Origin: Vitreoscilla sp.
GTDB lineage: Bacteria; Pseudomonadota; Gammaproteobacteria; Burkholderiales; Burkholderiaceae
DNA length: 13,903 nucleotides
Reading direction: 5' to 3'
Assembly: GCA_014378125.1 (NCBI GenBank)
Contig: JACMOG010000263.1
Coordinates: 1 to 13,903, forward strand
In this document: positions 1 through 7,596 of the stretch, in pieces
How positions within the stretch are numbered: the first letter of the stretch is position 1
How the letters are laid out: each line of letters starts with the position of its first letter
Made by a program: the position numbers and the translations under genes
Notes under the pieces: model-generated
What the model was told of the DNA's origin: nothing
What the model saw: only the letters and a program-made list of their open reading frames with translations
Database searches by the model: none

Positions 1-9
1 ATCAGTTAA

Positions 10-123
10 GCCTGATGACCATAGCGAGGTGGTCCCACTCCTTCCCATCCCGAACAGGAAAGTGAAACGCCTCTGCGCCGATGATAGTGCGGGTTCCCGT
101 GTGAAAGTAGGACATTGTCAGGC
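10..123 (+). rRNA. rrf: 5S ribosomal RNA
   Basis: This is the 5S rRNA of the large ribosomal subunit. The terminal helix is visible: GCCTGA at 10-15 pairs with TCAGGC at 118-123. Between them are the conserved 5S segments, including CCCATCCCGAACAGGA around 46-59, GTGAAACGCC at 62-71, GATGATAGTG at 81-90 and GTGTGAAAGTAGG at 100-112. The wording is typical of betaproteobacterial 5S. It is presumably the last gene of a 16S-23S-5S operon whose other genes lie before the window. The terminator hairpins that follow fit this being the operon's end. Confidence 0.97.
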
Positions 124-142
124 TAATATCAAGTAGACCGCA

Positions 143-172
143 CGAGCTAGGAATAGCTCGGGCGTTTTGCTT
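143..172 (+). terminator. Intrinsic terminator after the 5S gene
   Basis: A perfect 7-bp stem, CGAGCTA (143-149) with TAGCTCG (154-160), closes a GGAA tetraloop. It is followed by a T-rich tract, GGCGTTTTGCTTT. The shape and its place 20 bases after the 5S gene fit Rho-independent termination of the rRNA operon. Confidence 0.8.
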
Positions 173-186
173 TGTGAAAACGAAAT

Positions 187-212
187 CGCCCGGCTTGCCG
201 GGCGTTTGTCAT
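187..212. terminator. Second, probably bidirectional, terminator hairpin
   Basis: A 7-bp GC stem, CGCCCGG (187-193) with CCGGGCG (198-204), has a CTTG loop. On the plus strand it is followed by TTTGTCATT, giving a second terminator for the rRNA operon. On the minus strand it is followed by ATTTCGTTTT, and it lies just past the stop codon (229) of the opposing gene. It therefore probably ends both transcripts. Confidence 0.75.
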
Positions 213-228
213 TGGGAAGGCGAACGCC

Positions 229-1554
229 TTAGCCGCGCAGATCGCCTGCCGGCTTCCCGTCCACATGACGCTCCGCCAGCGTCTGCGGCCCGCAGGCCAG
301 CTGGAAGAAGTCATACGAGTCCTCGGCGCCGCGGCCGCGCGGTGGGCGCAGGTATTGAAGATGCATCTCGCGGCGATCGCGCCGCATGGTGGCAAACTGC
401 AATGCGCCGGCCGCGGCCTTGAACGGCGGCGACGCCTGGTAGCCCTTCAACAAGGCAGCCTGCGGCCAGGGCGGCGACCGCCAGAAGGCGGCGCGGTCCG
501 ACGAAGCCGAATAGTCGTGCCAGGTGAGCACCGAGCTCTCCGCAAGAACGTCCAGGTCATGGCGGAAGCGACCTGCGCCTGGCCATTCGGCGGCGATCGG
601 AATGCACTGGCCCAACGTGACGAGCGCCAGCGTGGCGCCCTTGTTCGTACGGCGGCTGTCGACGACGTCGGCCAGCTTGGGCATGGCCCGCGCCAGTACC
701 GTCGCCGCCATGATGGTGCCCGAGCTGTAGCCGATCACCATGATCTCCTTGAGCGGCGCGGCGCCGGGCTGGCGCATGCGCGCCTCGACGGCCTCCACCA
801 GCCGCGCCGCCATTTCGTCGAGCCGCGCCTCGAGCGCCGGCACATCGCCGACGGCCTGCTCGCGCACGAACGCGTACAGGCGCAGCAGCCATTCGCAGTC
901 CACCCAGCGCGCCACGAGGCGCCAGGCCAGCACGCCGATCGCGAAACCGACGCCCACGGCGACGACGGCCGATGCCAGGCCGCTGACGACCAGCACGCCA
1001 CCAATGACCAGCGTGCACGTCGAGATGGTGAGCACGCCGACGGCCAGCGGAAACACCGCCATCCAGAACGCTCCTGGTGCCGCGCGCCAGATGCGCTTCA
1101 GCACCCCTGTGGACAGCCCCTTGGCGTAGACGTTCCAGTAGTCGCGCGACAGGCCCAGCTGCGCACCCCTCCATTGCTGCCGCACGATCTCGTCCCAGCG
1201 CATGAAATGCCCTGGCGTGCGCATGGTGACCGGCCGGCCGCCCAGCTTGGCCGCCGGCCCGCGCCACAGCGACGTCCAGACCGAGGCCCAGCGTCCGATG
1301 CGGTGGCGCTTGCCGAGGGCCAGCGTCTCGTCGTGCGCCGCATTGCGCTGCGAGATGCCGCTCTTGAACAGCCGGTGATAGAACGTCGCGCTCTTTGGGT
1401 CGAAGCCGCTGAAGAAGAACACCAGGCGATCGGGCGCATCGGTCTGCAGCCTCGGTTCGACGGCGGGCGCCAGCGGCGGCGCGGGCGCGAGCGTGTCGAT
1501 GAAATCCTCGCCCGGGATCGTCGTGTCGTCTGGGCTGGCCAAGGTGGCTCCCAC
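229..1554 (-). CDS. Uncharacterised membrane protein with a GXSXG (lipase/esterase-like) motif
   Basis: I do not recognise a named family. With the GTG start at 1554 the protein has 441 residues. Seen: near the N-terminus, FFFSGFDPKSATFYHRLF; two adjacent hydrophobic segments at about 163-180 and 182-212 that look like a transmembrane hairpin; then VIGYSSGTIMAA, where GYSSG (about 275-279) fits the nucleophile elbow of alpha/beta hydrolases. I cannot assign the catalytic Asp and His with confidence. The start is uncertain. The frame is open to a TTG at 1593, which would overlap the MBL gene by 38 bp. GTG at 1554 begins one base after the MBL stop codon (1556-1558) and has an AGG nine bases upstream, so I prefer it and infer translational coupling. 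It is the last gene of the minus-strand unit and ends at the shared terminator at 187-212. A serine hydrolase acting on a membrane lipid or ester is an inference only. Confidence 0.8.
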   Translation of the reverse strand: MGATLASPDDTTIPGEDFIDTLAPAPPLAPAVEPRLQTDAPDRLVFFFSGFDPKSATFYHRLFKSGISQRNAAHDETLALGKRHRIGRWASVWTSLWRGPAAKLGGRPVTMRTPGHFMRWDEIVRQQWRGAQLGLSRDYWNVYAKGLSTGVLKRIWRAAPGAFWMAVFPLAVGVLTISTCTLVIGGVLVVSGLASAVVAVGVGFAIGVLAWRLVARWVDCEWLLRLYAFVREQAVGDVPALEARLDEMAARLVEAVEARMRQPGAAPLKEIMVIGYSSGTIMAATVLARAMPKLADVVDSRRTNKGATLALVTLGQCIPIAAEWPGAGRFRHDLDVLAESSVLTWHDYSASSDRAAFWRSPPWPQAALLKGYQASPPFKAAAGALQFATMRRDRREMHLQYLRPPRGRGAEDSYDFFQLACGPQTLAERHVDGKPAGDLRG

Positions 1555-1555
1555 G

Positions 1556-2497
1556 CTACTGCGCCTGCGGCCGAACGGCCACACGCCCTTCAAGTTCGAT
1601 CAGGACGCCGTCGTCCACCAGTCGGCGCACATGGCCGGCCGCCCAATCCGCGGCGCGCGAATCGTCCATGCCGCCACGGCGGGCGACGGTGCGGTAGATG
1701 GGCGTGCGGCACATCCACGCCACCAGGTCGGCGAAGCCGGATTCGCGCACCTCGAGCAGGTGGAACATCAGCAGCGCGCGCGCCGCATGCTGCGCGTGGC
1801 GCTCGGGCTGGCGCTCGAAGGCGGCGACGCGCTCGCGGCTGGCGGCCAGCGCCTGCGCCACGTCGCCGAACGGGCGGCCATGGCCCGGCAGCACGATGCG
1901 AGGCTGCAGCCTCTCGATGAGCGACAGCGTGTCGCGCGTGGGGCCGAAGCCGTCCCGGCCCACGAGCTCCGGAAAGATGATGGCGAGCCGCTGCTCCCAC
2001 AGCGCGTCGCCGGCGATCAGCGTACGCGTCTGCGGCTCGAACAGCATCACGGCGTCCATGTCGTGGCCCGGCGCCGCGTGGATCTCCCAGGCCGCCTCGC
2101 CCAGCGCGATGCGCTCGCCGGGCACCAGGGCGCGGTCGGCGACGAAGCGCGGGCAGGGCTGGTCGGTGAGGCGATAGCTGAGCGCGTCCTCGTCCCATTG
2201 CTCGACGGTCGCCAGGTTGTGCACGGGAATCCAGGTCTCCACCCCGCCGCGCGCCTGCAGGGCCGCGTTGCCGCCGCAGTGGTCGGAATGCAGGTGGGTG
2301 TTGACGATGCGTCCCAGCGGCTCGCCCGCCAGCGCATGGTCGACCAGCGCGAGCGTCTGTCCGGCGTGCGTGCTGAAGCCGGTGTCTACGACGGTGGGTG
2401 GCGTGGCGCCATGGCCGCCGAACACCGCCTGGTTCGCCGAGAGCCAGCCGCGTTCCAGCGCGGCCAGCCCCAGCGAGCGCCGCAGCGCCGACGCCAT
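1556..2497 (-). CDS. MBL-fold (metallo-beta-lactamase superfamily) metallohydrolase
   Basis: A hydrolase of the metallo-beta-lactamase fold, expected to bind two metal ions in the cytoplasm; the substrate is unknown. With the ATG at 2497 it has 313 residues. The whole ligand set is visible: THLHSDH at 67-73 (His68, His70, Asp72, His73), His145 in APGHD, Asp164 in AGDALWE and His206 in LPGHGRP. There is no signal peptide, which argues against an antibiotic-degrading periplasmic enzyme. The C-terminal helical part (about 215-313) is of the kind seen in glyoxalase-II-like and LACTB2-like members. The start is uncertain. The frame is open upstream, with an ATG at 2530 (324 aa) and a GTG at 2569, but that extension is a Pro/Ala-rich stretch, and MASALRRSLGL followed by ERGWLSANQ resembles the usual beginning of the family. 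It lies 89 bp after the acyl-CoA ligase gene in the same direction, so a thioester or ester intermediate of lipid metabolism is a reasonable guess. Confidence 0.9.
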   Translation of the reverse strand: MASALRRSLGLAALERGWLSANQAVFGGHGATPPTVVDTGFSTHAGQTLALVDHALAGEPLGRIVNTHLHSDHCGGNAALQARGGVETWIPVHNLATVEQWDEDALSYRLTDQPCPRFVADRALVPGERIALGEAAWEIHAAPGHDMDAVMLFEPQTRTLIAGDALWEQRLAIIFPELVGRDGFGPTRDTLSLIERLQPRIVLPGHGRPFGDVAQALAASRERVAAFERQPERHAQHAARALLMFHLLEVRESGFADLVAWMCRTPIYRTVARRGGMDDSRAADWAAGHVRRLVDDGVLIELEGRVAVRPQAQ

Positions 2498-2586
2498 CGC
2501 GCCCGGCTCGCCGGGGGCGGGTGCAGGCATCGCGGCTGGGGTGGGGACTGGAGACGCGATGGCTGGCACGATGCTGGCGGAACCCT

Positions 2587-4314
2587 TCAGGAGGCAGGAG
2601 AGCGCAATTCGCGGCGCAGGATCTTGCCCACGTTCGACTTTGGCAACTCGTCGCGGAACTCGATCGACCTCGGACGCTTGTACGCAGTGAAATTCTCGCG
2701 GCAATACGCCGCGATATCTTCCTCCGCCAGCGCCGGATCGCGACGAATGACGAACAACTTCACGGCTTCGCCCGATCGTTCGTCCGGCACGCCGATGGCC
2801 GCGCACTCGAGGACGCCTGGGTGAAGATTGACCACCTGTTCGATCTCGTTCGGATACACGTTGAAGCCGGACACCAGGATCATGTCCTTCTTCCGGTCGA
2901 CGATGCGCACATACCCCTGCTCGTCCATCACCCCGATGTCGCCGGAACGGAAGAAGCCATCGTCGGTCATGACCTTGGCCGTCTCGTCCGGGCGCTTCCA
3001 GTAGCCGGCCATCACCTGCGGGCCGCGGATGCAGATCTCGCCGGGGGTGCCGAAAGGCACGTCGGCGCCGTCGTCGTCGCGGATGGCGATGTCGGTGGAC
3101 GGGATCGGCACGCCGATGGTGCCGGTGAACTCGCGCTTGTCGAGGCGGTTGCTGGTGGCCACCGGCGACGTCTCCGACAGCCCGTAGCCTTCGACGACCG
3201 GGCAGCCGGTGATCCGAAGCCAGCGTTCGGCGGTGGCCTGCTGCACGGCCATGCCGCCGCCGTTGGAGATGACCAGTTCGGAGAAGTCGAGCTTGGCGAA
3301 CTCCGGGTCGTTGGCGAGCGCGTTGAACAGCGTGTTGACGGCCGGGAACATGTTGACCTTGTAGGCCTTGAGCGTCTTGATGAAGCCGGGGATGTCGCGC
3401 GGATTGGGCACCAGGATGTTCATCGCGCCCAGGCGGGCGCCGAACATGTGGCAGATGGTCAGTGCATAGATGTGATACAGCGGCAGCGCGCAGACGATGG
3501 CGAGCGGCTTGTCGCCCAGCCGGTCGAACATCGGCTTGAACCAGGCCTCGCTCTGCAGGATGTTGGCCAGCACGTTGCGGTGCAGCAGGGTGGCGCCCTT
3601 GGACACGCCGGTGGTGCCGCCCGTGTACTGCAGGAACGCGATGTCGTCGAGGCCGACGGCCACCGGCTGCAGCGCGCCGCGAGTGCCCTGCGCCACGGCC
3701 ATGTTGAAGCGCGTGACGCTCTTGCCCTCGCCCTGGGGCAGGCGGAACTCGGGCACCATCTTCTTGATGTGGCGCAGCACGAAGTTGACGAGCCGTCCCT
3801 TGGCGAAGCCCAGCATGTCGCCCATCGAGGCCAGCACCACGTGACGTACGTCGGTCCGGGCGATCACGGCCTCGAGCGTGTGCGCGAAGTTCTCCAGCAC
3901 GACGATGACCGTCGCGCCCGAGTCGGCCAGCTGGTGCTGGAGTTCGCGCGCCGTGTACAGCGGATTGACGTTGACCACCACGCCGCCCACGCGCAGGATG
4001 GCGCCGATCGCCACCAGGTACTGCGGCACGTTGGGCATCATCACGGCCACGCGGTCGCCGCGCTTGAGGCCTTGCGACTGCAGCCACGAGCCCAGCGCCT
4101 TCGAGCGCTCGTCGACCTCGCCATACGTGATGCGCACGCCCATGCAGGCCGCGGCGTCGCGCTTCGCGTGCGTAGTCCACGACTCCTCCAGCAGCGGCAC
4201 GAGCGATGAATAGGTGTCGACCGCCACCTCGCCGGGCACGCCGGGCGGGTAGGCGTTCAGCCAGGGGCGTGGGGTGGCAGCGGCGGAAACGGGAGTGGCA
4301 AGGGCATCGGTCAT
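2587..4314 (-). CDS. fadD: Long-chain fatty acid-CoA ligase (AMP-forming), FadD type
   Basis: Activates fatty acids in two steps (acyl-AMP, then acyl-CoA), feeding beta-oxidation or lipid synthesis. The 575 residues compare well with E. coli FadD (561). Motifs in order: phosphate-binding loop YTGGTTGVSKG at 230-240; LPLYHIYALT at 277-286; EGYGLSETSP at 375-384, the adenine-contact motif; DGFFRSGDIG at 452-461 with the ribose-binding Asp459; DRKKDMILVSGFNVYP at 473-488, the hinge and fatty-acyl-CoA synthetase signature; and PKSNVGKILRREL at 558-570, with Lys564 as the expected catalytic lysine. Nothing essential is missing. The ATG at 4314 gives a complete N-terminus, but no Shine-Dalgarno sequence is visible before it. 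The gene starts 50 bp after the stop of the upstream gene and is followed by the MBL gene, so it is probably the second gene of a minus-strand operon. A paralogue specialised for another acyl acid cannot be excluded, so the symbol denotes the family. Confidence 0.93.
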   Translation of the reverse strand: MTDALATPVSAAATPRPWLNAYPPGVPGEVAVDTYSSLVPLLEESWTTHAKRDAAACMGVRITYGEVDERSKALGSWLQSQGLKRGDRVAVMMPNVPQYLVAIGAILRVGGVVVNVNPLYTARELQHQLADSGATVIVVLENFAHTLEAVIARTDVRHVVLASMGDMLGFAKGRLVNFVLRHIKKMVPEFRLPQGEGKSVTRFNMAVAQGTRGALQPVAVGLDDIAFLQYTGGTTGVSKGATLLHRNVLANILQSEAWFKPMFDRLGDKPLAIVCALPLYHIYALTICHMFGARLGAMNILVPNPRDIPGFIKTLKAYKVNMFPAVNTLFNALANDPEFAKLDFSELVISNGGGMAVQQATAERWLRITGCPVVEGYGLSETSPVATSNRLDKREFTGTIGVPIPSTDIAIRDDDGADVPFGTPGEICIRGPQVMAGYWKRPDETAKVMTDDGFFRSGDIGVMDEQGYVRIVDRKKDMILVSGFNVYPNEIEQVVNLHPGVLECAAIGVPDERSGEAVKLFVIRRDPALAEEDIAAYCRENFTAYKRPRSIEFRDELPKSNVGKILRRELRSPAS

Positions 4315-4364
4315 GGAGGAACATTGTGATCCAGCATGCCGGCGCGGCTATCCGGGGAAACCGG

Positions 4365-5096
4365 CTATGGCAACTGGGTCAGGACGTCGTCCGGCGCCAA
4401 CGTTCCTGTCACGGCGGAGACAGCGGCGGGATCGAAAAGGCGCTTGGCAAGTGTCGTCTCGCGCGCATGGATCGTCGCCAGGAACTCCTGCGATCCGCGC
4501 ATGGCGCCGAACGCCTCGAAGCCGTCCTCCAGGAAAGCCTGCAGCGAGCCCATCCCCGCGGCGCGCGCCGGCCCGCGCATCGCCTTCAGGCTGGCACGCA
4601 GCACGAAGCTGCGCGTGTGCCGGTCGAGCGCCTCGCCCACGCGCATCACCAGCTCGATCTGGCGCGCCCGTGCGGCGATCTCGCCGGTGGCCTGCCAGGC
4701 GCGCAGGTAACTCGCGCGCGCCGGCGTCGCGCCGGCCAGGTGGATCGCCATCGCGGTGTCGAGTCGCTCCGACAGCGCATGCACGGCTGCGAGCGCTTCC
4801 ACCGTGGCCACCGTGTCGGCCGGAAACAGCCGCACCAGCGCCGGCACGACGCGGCTGAACTGGGCGTCGCGCTGCGTAAAGTCCTGCGGCCCGTACAGCT
4901 CGTTGAGGAAGAAGTTGGCGGCGCGGCCGTAGCGCGGGTGCGCGAGCAGTTCCGCGTGCGTGCGGGCGAAGCGGCGCTGCTGGTACGCCTTCAGCATCGC
5001 GACGGCGTCGGCCAGCCCCGGCGTGGCGGCCCGCCGCCGGCGCTCGGCCTCGACGGCGGCCAGGGACTGGAGGATGCGGGTGGCGACGTCACTCAT
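4365..5096 (-). CDS. Conserved protein of unknown function
   Basis: A 243-residue soluble protein with no signal peptide or transmembrane segment. It appears almost entirely alpha-helical, rich in Ala, Arg and Leu. The most distinctive stretch is AANFFLNELYGPQDF at about 59-73, followed by RVVPALVRLFP. I have the impression of a conserved domain of unknown function found in proteobacteria but cannot name it with certainty, and I assign no activity. The ATG at 5096 gives MSDVATRILQSL. It is the first gene of the minus-strand unit that continues with FadD, 50 bp downstream, and it is divergent from the hydrolase gene at 5187, leaving 90 bp for two promoters. Co-transcription with an acyl-CoA ligase hints at a lipid-related role, by context only. 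Confidence 0.85.
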   Translation of the reverse strand: MSDVATRILQSLAAVEAERRRRAATPGLADAVAMLKAYQQRRFARTHAELLAHPRYGRAANFFLNELYGPQDFTQRDAQFSRVVPALVRLFPADTVATVEALAAVHALSERLDTAMAIHLAGATPARASYLRAWQATGEIAARARQIELVMRVGEALDRHTRSFVLRASLKAMRGPARAAGMGSLQAFLEDGFEAFGAMRGSQEFLATIHARETTLAKRLFDPAAVSAVTGTLAPDDVLTQLP

Positions 5097-5186
5097 GCGG
5101 CAAGCGTATCAGCCGCGATCCCACGGTCGGTACTGCGTCCGGAACACCGCCGCTCGCCGGGGGCAGCGCTGCGTGATACTCGGTGC

Positions 5187-6101
5187 ATGCTGGCCCGCGT
5201 CACTCGACTGCTGTTCGTTGCCTGGTTCGCCCTGTTCGGCACCCTGCTGGCCATTGGGCGCGTGACGGGCTGGACGACCGGCGGCTGGATCGTTCTCTAC
5301 GCGCTGGTGCTGGGCCATCCGACCCTGCTGGCCATCGAGATGCTGGTGGCGCGCCGCATAGCCAGCGCCAACGGCGCGCCCGCGGCCCGCTGGCGCGACC
5401 TCCCGCGCGCGCTTCTGGGCGAATGGATGACCTCCACGGCCGTCTTCGGCTGGCGCATGCCCTGGCGCTCCAACGCGATCGAGGATCACTTGCCGCGCAC
5501 GTCGCGCGGCCTGCGCGGCGTCGTGTTCATCCACGGCTACCTCTGCAACCGGGGCCTCTGGAACCCATGGATGAAGCGCCTGCTCAAGCTCGACCGCGCG
5601 TTCGTCGCGATCAGCCTGGAGCCCGTGTTCACCAGCCTGGACGAGTACATCCCGCTGGTGGAGCGCGCCGTCCATCGCATCGAGGCAGCCACCGGACTCG
5701 CGCCGGTGATCGTCGCGCACAGCATGGGGGGCCTGGTGGCGCGCGCCTGGTTGCGCTCGCGCGCGGCGCACCGGCGCAGCGACGGCACCGAGGAAGCCGC
5801 GCGCCTGATCACCATCGGCACGCCGCACCGCGGCACCTGGCTGGCGCGGCTGGCCATGGCCGCCAATGCGCGGCAGATGCGCGTGGACAGCGACTGGATG
5901 CGTTCGCTCGCATCGCGCGAGCCGCCGACACTGCACGGCATCATCACGAGCTGGTGGAGCGAGAGCGACCAGATCGTCTATCCGCCGCCGACAGCCGTGT
6001 TTCCCGGCAGCGAAGCCAAGCAGCTGAGGGGTGTCGGGCACATCGCGCTGACGGGGCGCGAAGAAATCTGGAACGAGATCCGCTGGAGGATCGAGTACTA
6101 G
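5187..6101 (+). CDS. Membrane-anchored alpha/beta hydrolase (lipase/esterase-like)
   Basis: A 304-residue serine hydrolase. The N-terminal 55 residues carry two hydrophobic segments (about 6-24 and 33-54), which suggests an inner-membrane anchor. The hydrolase core follows: the oxyanion-hole motif VVFIHGY at 112-118; the nucleophile elbow VAHSMGG at 176-182 with Ser179; TIGTPHRGT at 209-217, typical of triacylglycerol lipases; then Asp261 in SESDQIV and His285 in GVGHIAL as the rest of the triad. AHSMG is a common variant of GXSXG. The reading frame is open far upstream of 5187, but that part mirrors the genes on the other strand. The ATG at 5187 begins MLARVTRLLFVAWF, a sensible anchor. There is no clear Shine-Dalgarno sequence. 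The stop codon overlaps that of the convergent HDOD gene. The substrate is unknown; the nearby acyl-CoA ligase and hydrolases make a lipid ester plausible. Confidence 0.92.
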   Translation: MLARVTRLLFVAWFALFGTLLAIGRVTGWTTGGWIVLYALVLGHPTLLAIEMLVARRIASANGAPAARWRDLPRALLGEWMTSTAVFGWRMPWRSNAIEDHLPRTSRGLRGVVFIHGYLCNRGLWNPWMKRLLKLDRAFVAISLEPVFTSLDEYIPLVERAVHRIEAATGLAPVIVAHSMGGLVARAWLRSRAAHRRSDGTEEAARLITIGTPHRGTWLARLAMAANARQMRVDSDWMRSLASREPPTLHGIITSWWSESDQIVYPPPTAVFPGSEAKQLRGVGHIALTGREEIWNEIRWRIEY

Positions 6102-6940
6102 TCGGTATCGATATCCAGCAACAGCGCCCGTGTTGGCTCGATGCTCATGTGAAGCAGCTGCGCGATGTCGCGGATGTCGTCCGGCAGCGCCGGGTTCTCC
6201 CATCCGTCCATGGTGTGCCGCGCAAGCCGGATGGCCAGCAACACGTTGCGCACCTGCGAGTTCTCGGCGTGGGTGTCGTCGGTGATGCGGACCAGGATCT
6301 CGGGCAGGCGCCACACCTGCATCAGCACGTGCTGGATGTCGTTCAGCTCGGCGTTGAGCACGTCGCGCTGCGCGACGCACGAGCGCAGCGTGGCGTCCGC
6401 CTGCTGGCGGCGTTGCAGCTCGAGCGCGAGCTCCGGCGCGTGCAGCCACAGCAGCATCTCGGTGAAGTCGTGCAGCTGCGCGGCCTCGTGCAGCACCACG
6501 GCGTCGTGGTCGGAGCGGTGGATGGCGAAGCTGGCGGCGAATCGCGCGGCGCGGTCGGCGCGCAGCAGCACGTGCTGCAGGCCCGCCAGCGCCTCGGGGT
6601 GGCTGCCCAGGTGATCCTCCACCGTGGGCTGCGGCCCGAATGCGCGGAAGAACGGCGTGATGCCCATCAGCACCAGTGCCTCCACCACGGTCTCGGCGTC
6701 GGTGAGGCGGCGGTTGGTGCCTTGCGTGGACGCATGGATGAGCAGCTTGAGCGTCATCAGCGGATCGCGGCCGACGAGCTCGGAGATGATGCGCGCGTCG
6801 ACGTCGTCCTCGATCAGGCGCATGTCCTCGATGGCGGCCGCGGTGCTCGCGAGCACGGGGATCTCGACCTGTCGGAAGTAGCGCACCCAGCCGTCCACGT
6901 CGAGCGGCACAAGGAAGGGGTCGGCGGGCAGGGCACTCAT
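6098..6940 (-). CDS. HDOD-domain protein (putative signalling/regulatory protein)
   Basis: With the ATG at 6940 the protein has 280 residues, and most of it matches the HDOD type (a relative of HD phosphohydrolases lacking the metal-binding residues). The parts I recognise are FRQVEIPVLASTAAAIEDM near the N-terminus, ISELVGRDPLMTLKLL, TDAETVVEALVLMGITPFF and the later HDAVVLHEAAQLHDFTEML. HDOD proteins usually act as scaffolds or regulators in signalling, often beside GGDEF or kinase domains; no such output domain is present here. The frame is open to 7072, but that extension runs through a strong hairpin (7032-7063) and reads as Arg-rich noise. MSALPADPFLVPLD is the natural start. The last four bases overlap the convergent hydrolase gene: both stop codons lie within the CTAG at 6098-6101. 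The target pathway is unknown. Confidence 0.9.
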   Translation of the reverse strand: MSALPADPFLVPLDVDGWVRYFRQVEIPVLASTAAAIEDMRLIEDDVDARIISELVGRDPLMTLKLLIHASTQGTNRRLTDAETVVEALVLMGITPFFRAFGPQPTVEDHLGSHPEALAGLQHVLLRADRAARFAASFAIHRSDHDAVVLHEAAQLHDFTEMLLWLHAPELALELQRRQQADATLRSCVAQRDVLNAELNDIQHVLMQVWRLPEILVRITDDTHAENSQVRNVLLAIRLARHTMDGWENPALPDDIRDIAQLLHMSIEPTRALLLDIDTD

Positions 6941-7031
6941 GGCGGGAATCTCGGAACCCGGGTGATGGCGTCCCCGCGGTTCGGAGACGTCCAGTTGCTC
7001 GGTTATCGGACTCCGGCGCACCGACTTGAGT

Positions 7032-7063
7032 TCCCGTGGTCGCCACGCGCGGCGACCACGGGA
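7032..7063. repeat. 13-bp perfect inverted repeat after the 87-aa gene
   Basis: TCCCGTGGTCGCC (7032-7044) pairs perfectly with GGCGACCACGGGA (7051-7063) around a six-base loop. It lies 11 bases past the stop of the small gene at 7075-7338 (minus strand) and before the HDOD start at 6940. There is no T run on either side, so it is not a textbook terminator. A transcript-end or mRNA-stabilising hairpin is plausible. Confidence 0.7.
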
Positions 7064-7074
7064 CTCGTTCACGA

Positions 7075-7338
7075 CTACAGGCGGCGCACGTCGAGGTAGC
7101 CCACGAGCCGGCCGTCCACGTACAACGCGCCTTCGGGCGCGCCGGCCTCTGCGTGGAATTCCACGCTCATGTCGGCCTGGCTGCGCCGTTGGCGGGCGTG
7201 CAGCGGTCGAGCGACGTCACGCGCCTGGCGGGCGAGCGCGGTGCTGGCGCTGCGCAACAGGTGCGCCACGACGCGGCGCCAGGAATCGCTGAAGGTGGGC
7301 CGTCGCGCGAGGCGGTGGCCGGTCAGGACGGGGGTCAT
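7075..7338 (-). CDS. Small basic protein of unknown function
   Basis: An 87-residue protein with an Arg-rich N-terminal two-thirds (many single and paired Arg between 9 and 53) that should form helices. A short C-terminal module follows: MSVEFHAEAGAPEGALYVDG and then RLVGYLDVRRL, which reads like a small beta-rich unit. The contrast between a helical basic part and a well-formed Gly-containing tail, plus a sensible ATG at 7338, makes it look like a real gene and not a shadow frame. I recall similar short proteins with an AEAGAPEGALYVDG tail in Comamonadaceae but cannot confirm this. It lies 39 bp downstream of the 62-aa gene in the same direction and is probably co-transcribed with it. The function is unknown; nucleic-acid binding would fit the charge but is only a guess. 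Confidence 0.72.
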   Translation of the reverse strand: MTPVLTGHRLARRPTFSDSWRRVVAHLLRSASTALARQARDVARPLHARQRRSQADMSVEFHAEAGAPEGALYVDGRLVGYLDVRRL

Positions 7339-7377
7339 GTCGTTCTCCGGAACGGCGCTTCGGCCGCAAGGCTGGAT

Positions 7378-7566
7378 TCAGAGGCTGGGCGGCTTGCTGC
7401 GCACGTCGCGCGGCAGGTCGAGGGTGGAGAGTTCGCGTTGCAGGGCCAGTCGGCCTTCGCGGCGTGCGGTGGCTGCGCGGCCGCCGTGCTGGCCGGCCTG
7501 GCGAAAACGCGCCGCGGCGACGAGCGGATTGCGAGGCTTGGAGGCTTTGACGATCAACTTGGTCAT
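7378..7566 (-). CDS. Very small basic protein of unknown function
   Basis: A 62-residue protein beginning MTKLIVKASKPRNPLVAAAR and ending LPRDVRSKPPSL, with an excess of Lys and Arg. The frame is open upstream as far as 7911, but that part runs through a 41-bp hairpin (7597-7637) and looks non-coding. The ATG at 7566, with the purine-rich GAAAGCAG just before it, is the best start. The N-terminal pattern (Lys-rich strand, then KPRNPLV, then a basic helix) resembles short proteins I associate with Comamonadaceae, although I cannot name the family. It sits between the hairpin and the 87-aa gene, so the hairpin is well placed to control its expression. No enzymatic motif is visible. Confidence 0.65.
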   Translation of the reverse strand: MTKLIVKASKPRNPLVAAARFRQAGQHGGRAATARREGRLALQRELSTLDLPRDVRSKPPSL

Positions 7567-7596
7567 GGTCTGCTTTCGAAATGACGGGCCGAAATG

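Noticed and set aside
265..1920. A plus-strand open frame of 551 codons
   Set aside because: It runs opposite the GXSXG membrane protein and part of the MBL gene, is Arg-rich with no domain, and crosses the junction of two real genes.
1556..2497. Antibiotic-resistance metallo-beta-lactamase
   Set aside because: The fold and ligands match the superfamily, but there is no signal peptide, and the cytoplasmic setting beside FadD points to metabolism.
1556..4324. One minus-strand frame of 922 codons joining the FadD region to the MBL domain, which could be read as a fusion protein
   Set aside because: Only the last third (from about 2530) looks like protein. The upstream part is an Arg/Gly-rich shadow of FadD, whose own frame is intact and ends at 2587.
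6941..7072. N-terminal extension of the HDOD protein to an ATG at 7072
   Set aside because: It would translate through the 13-bp hairpin at 7032-7063, is Arg-rich, and the family match begins at MSALPADPF (6940).
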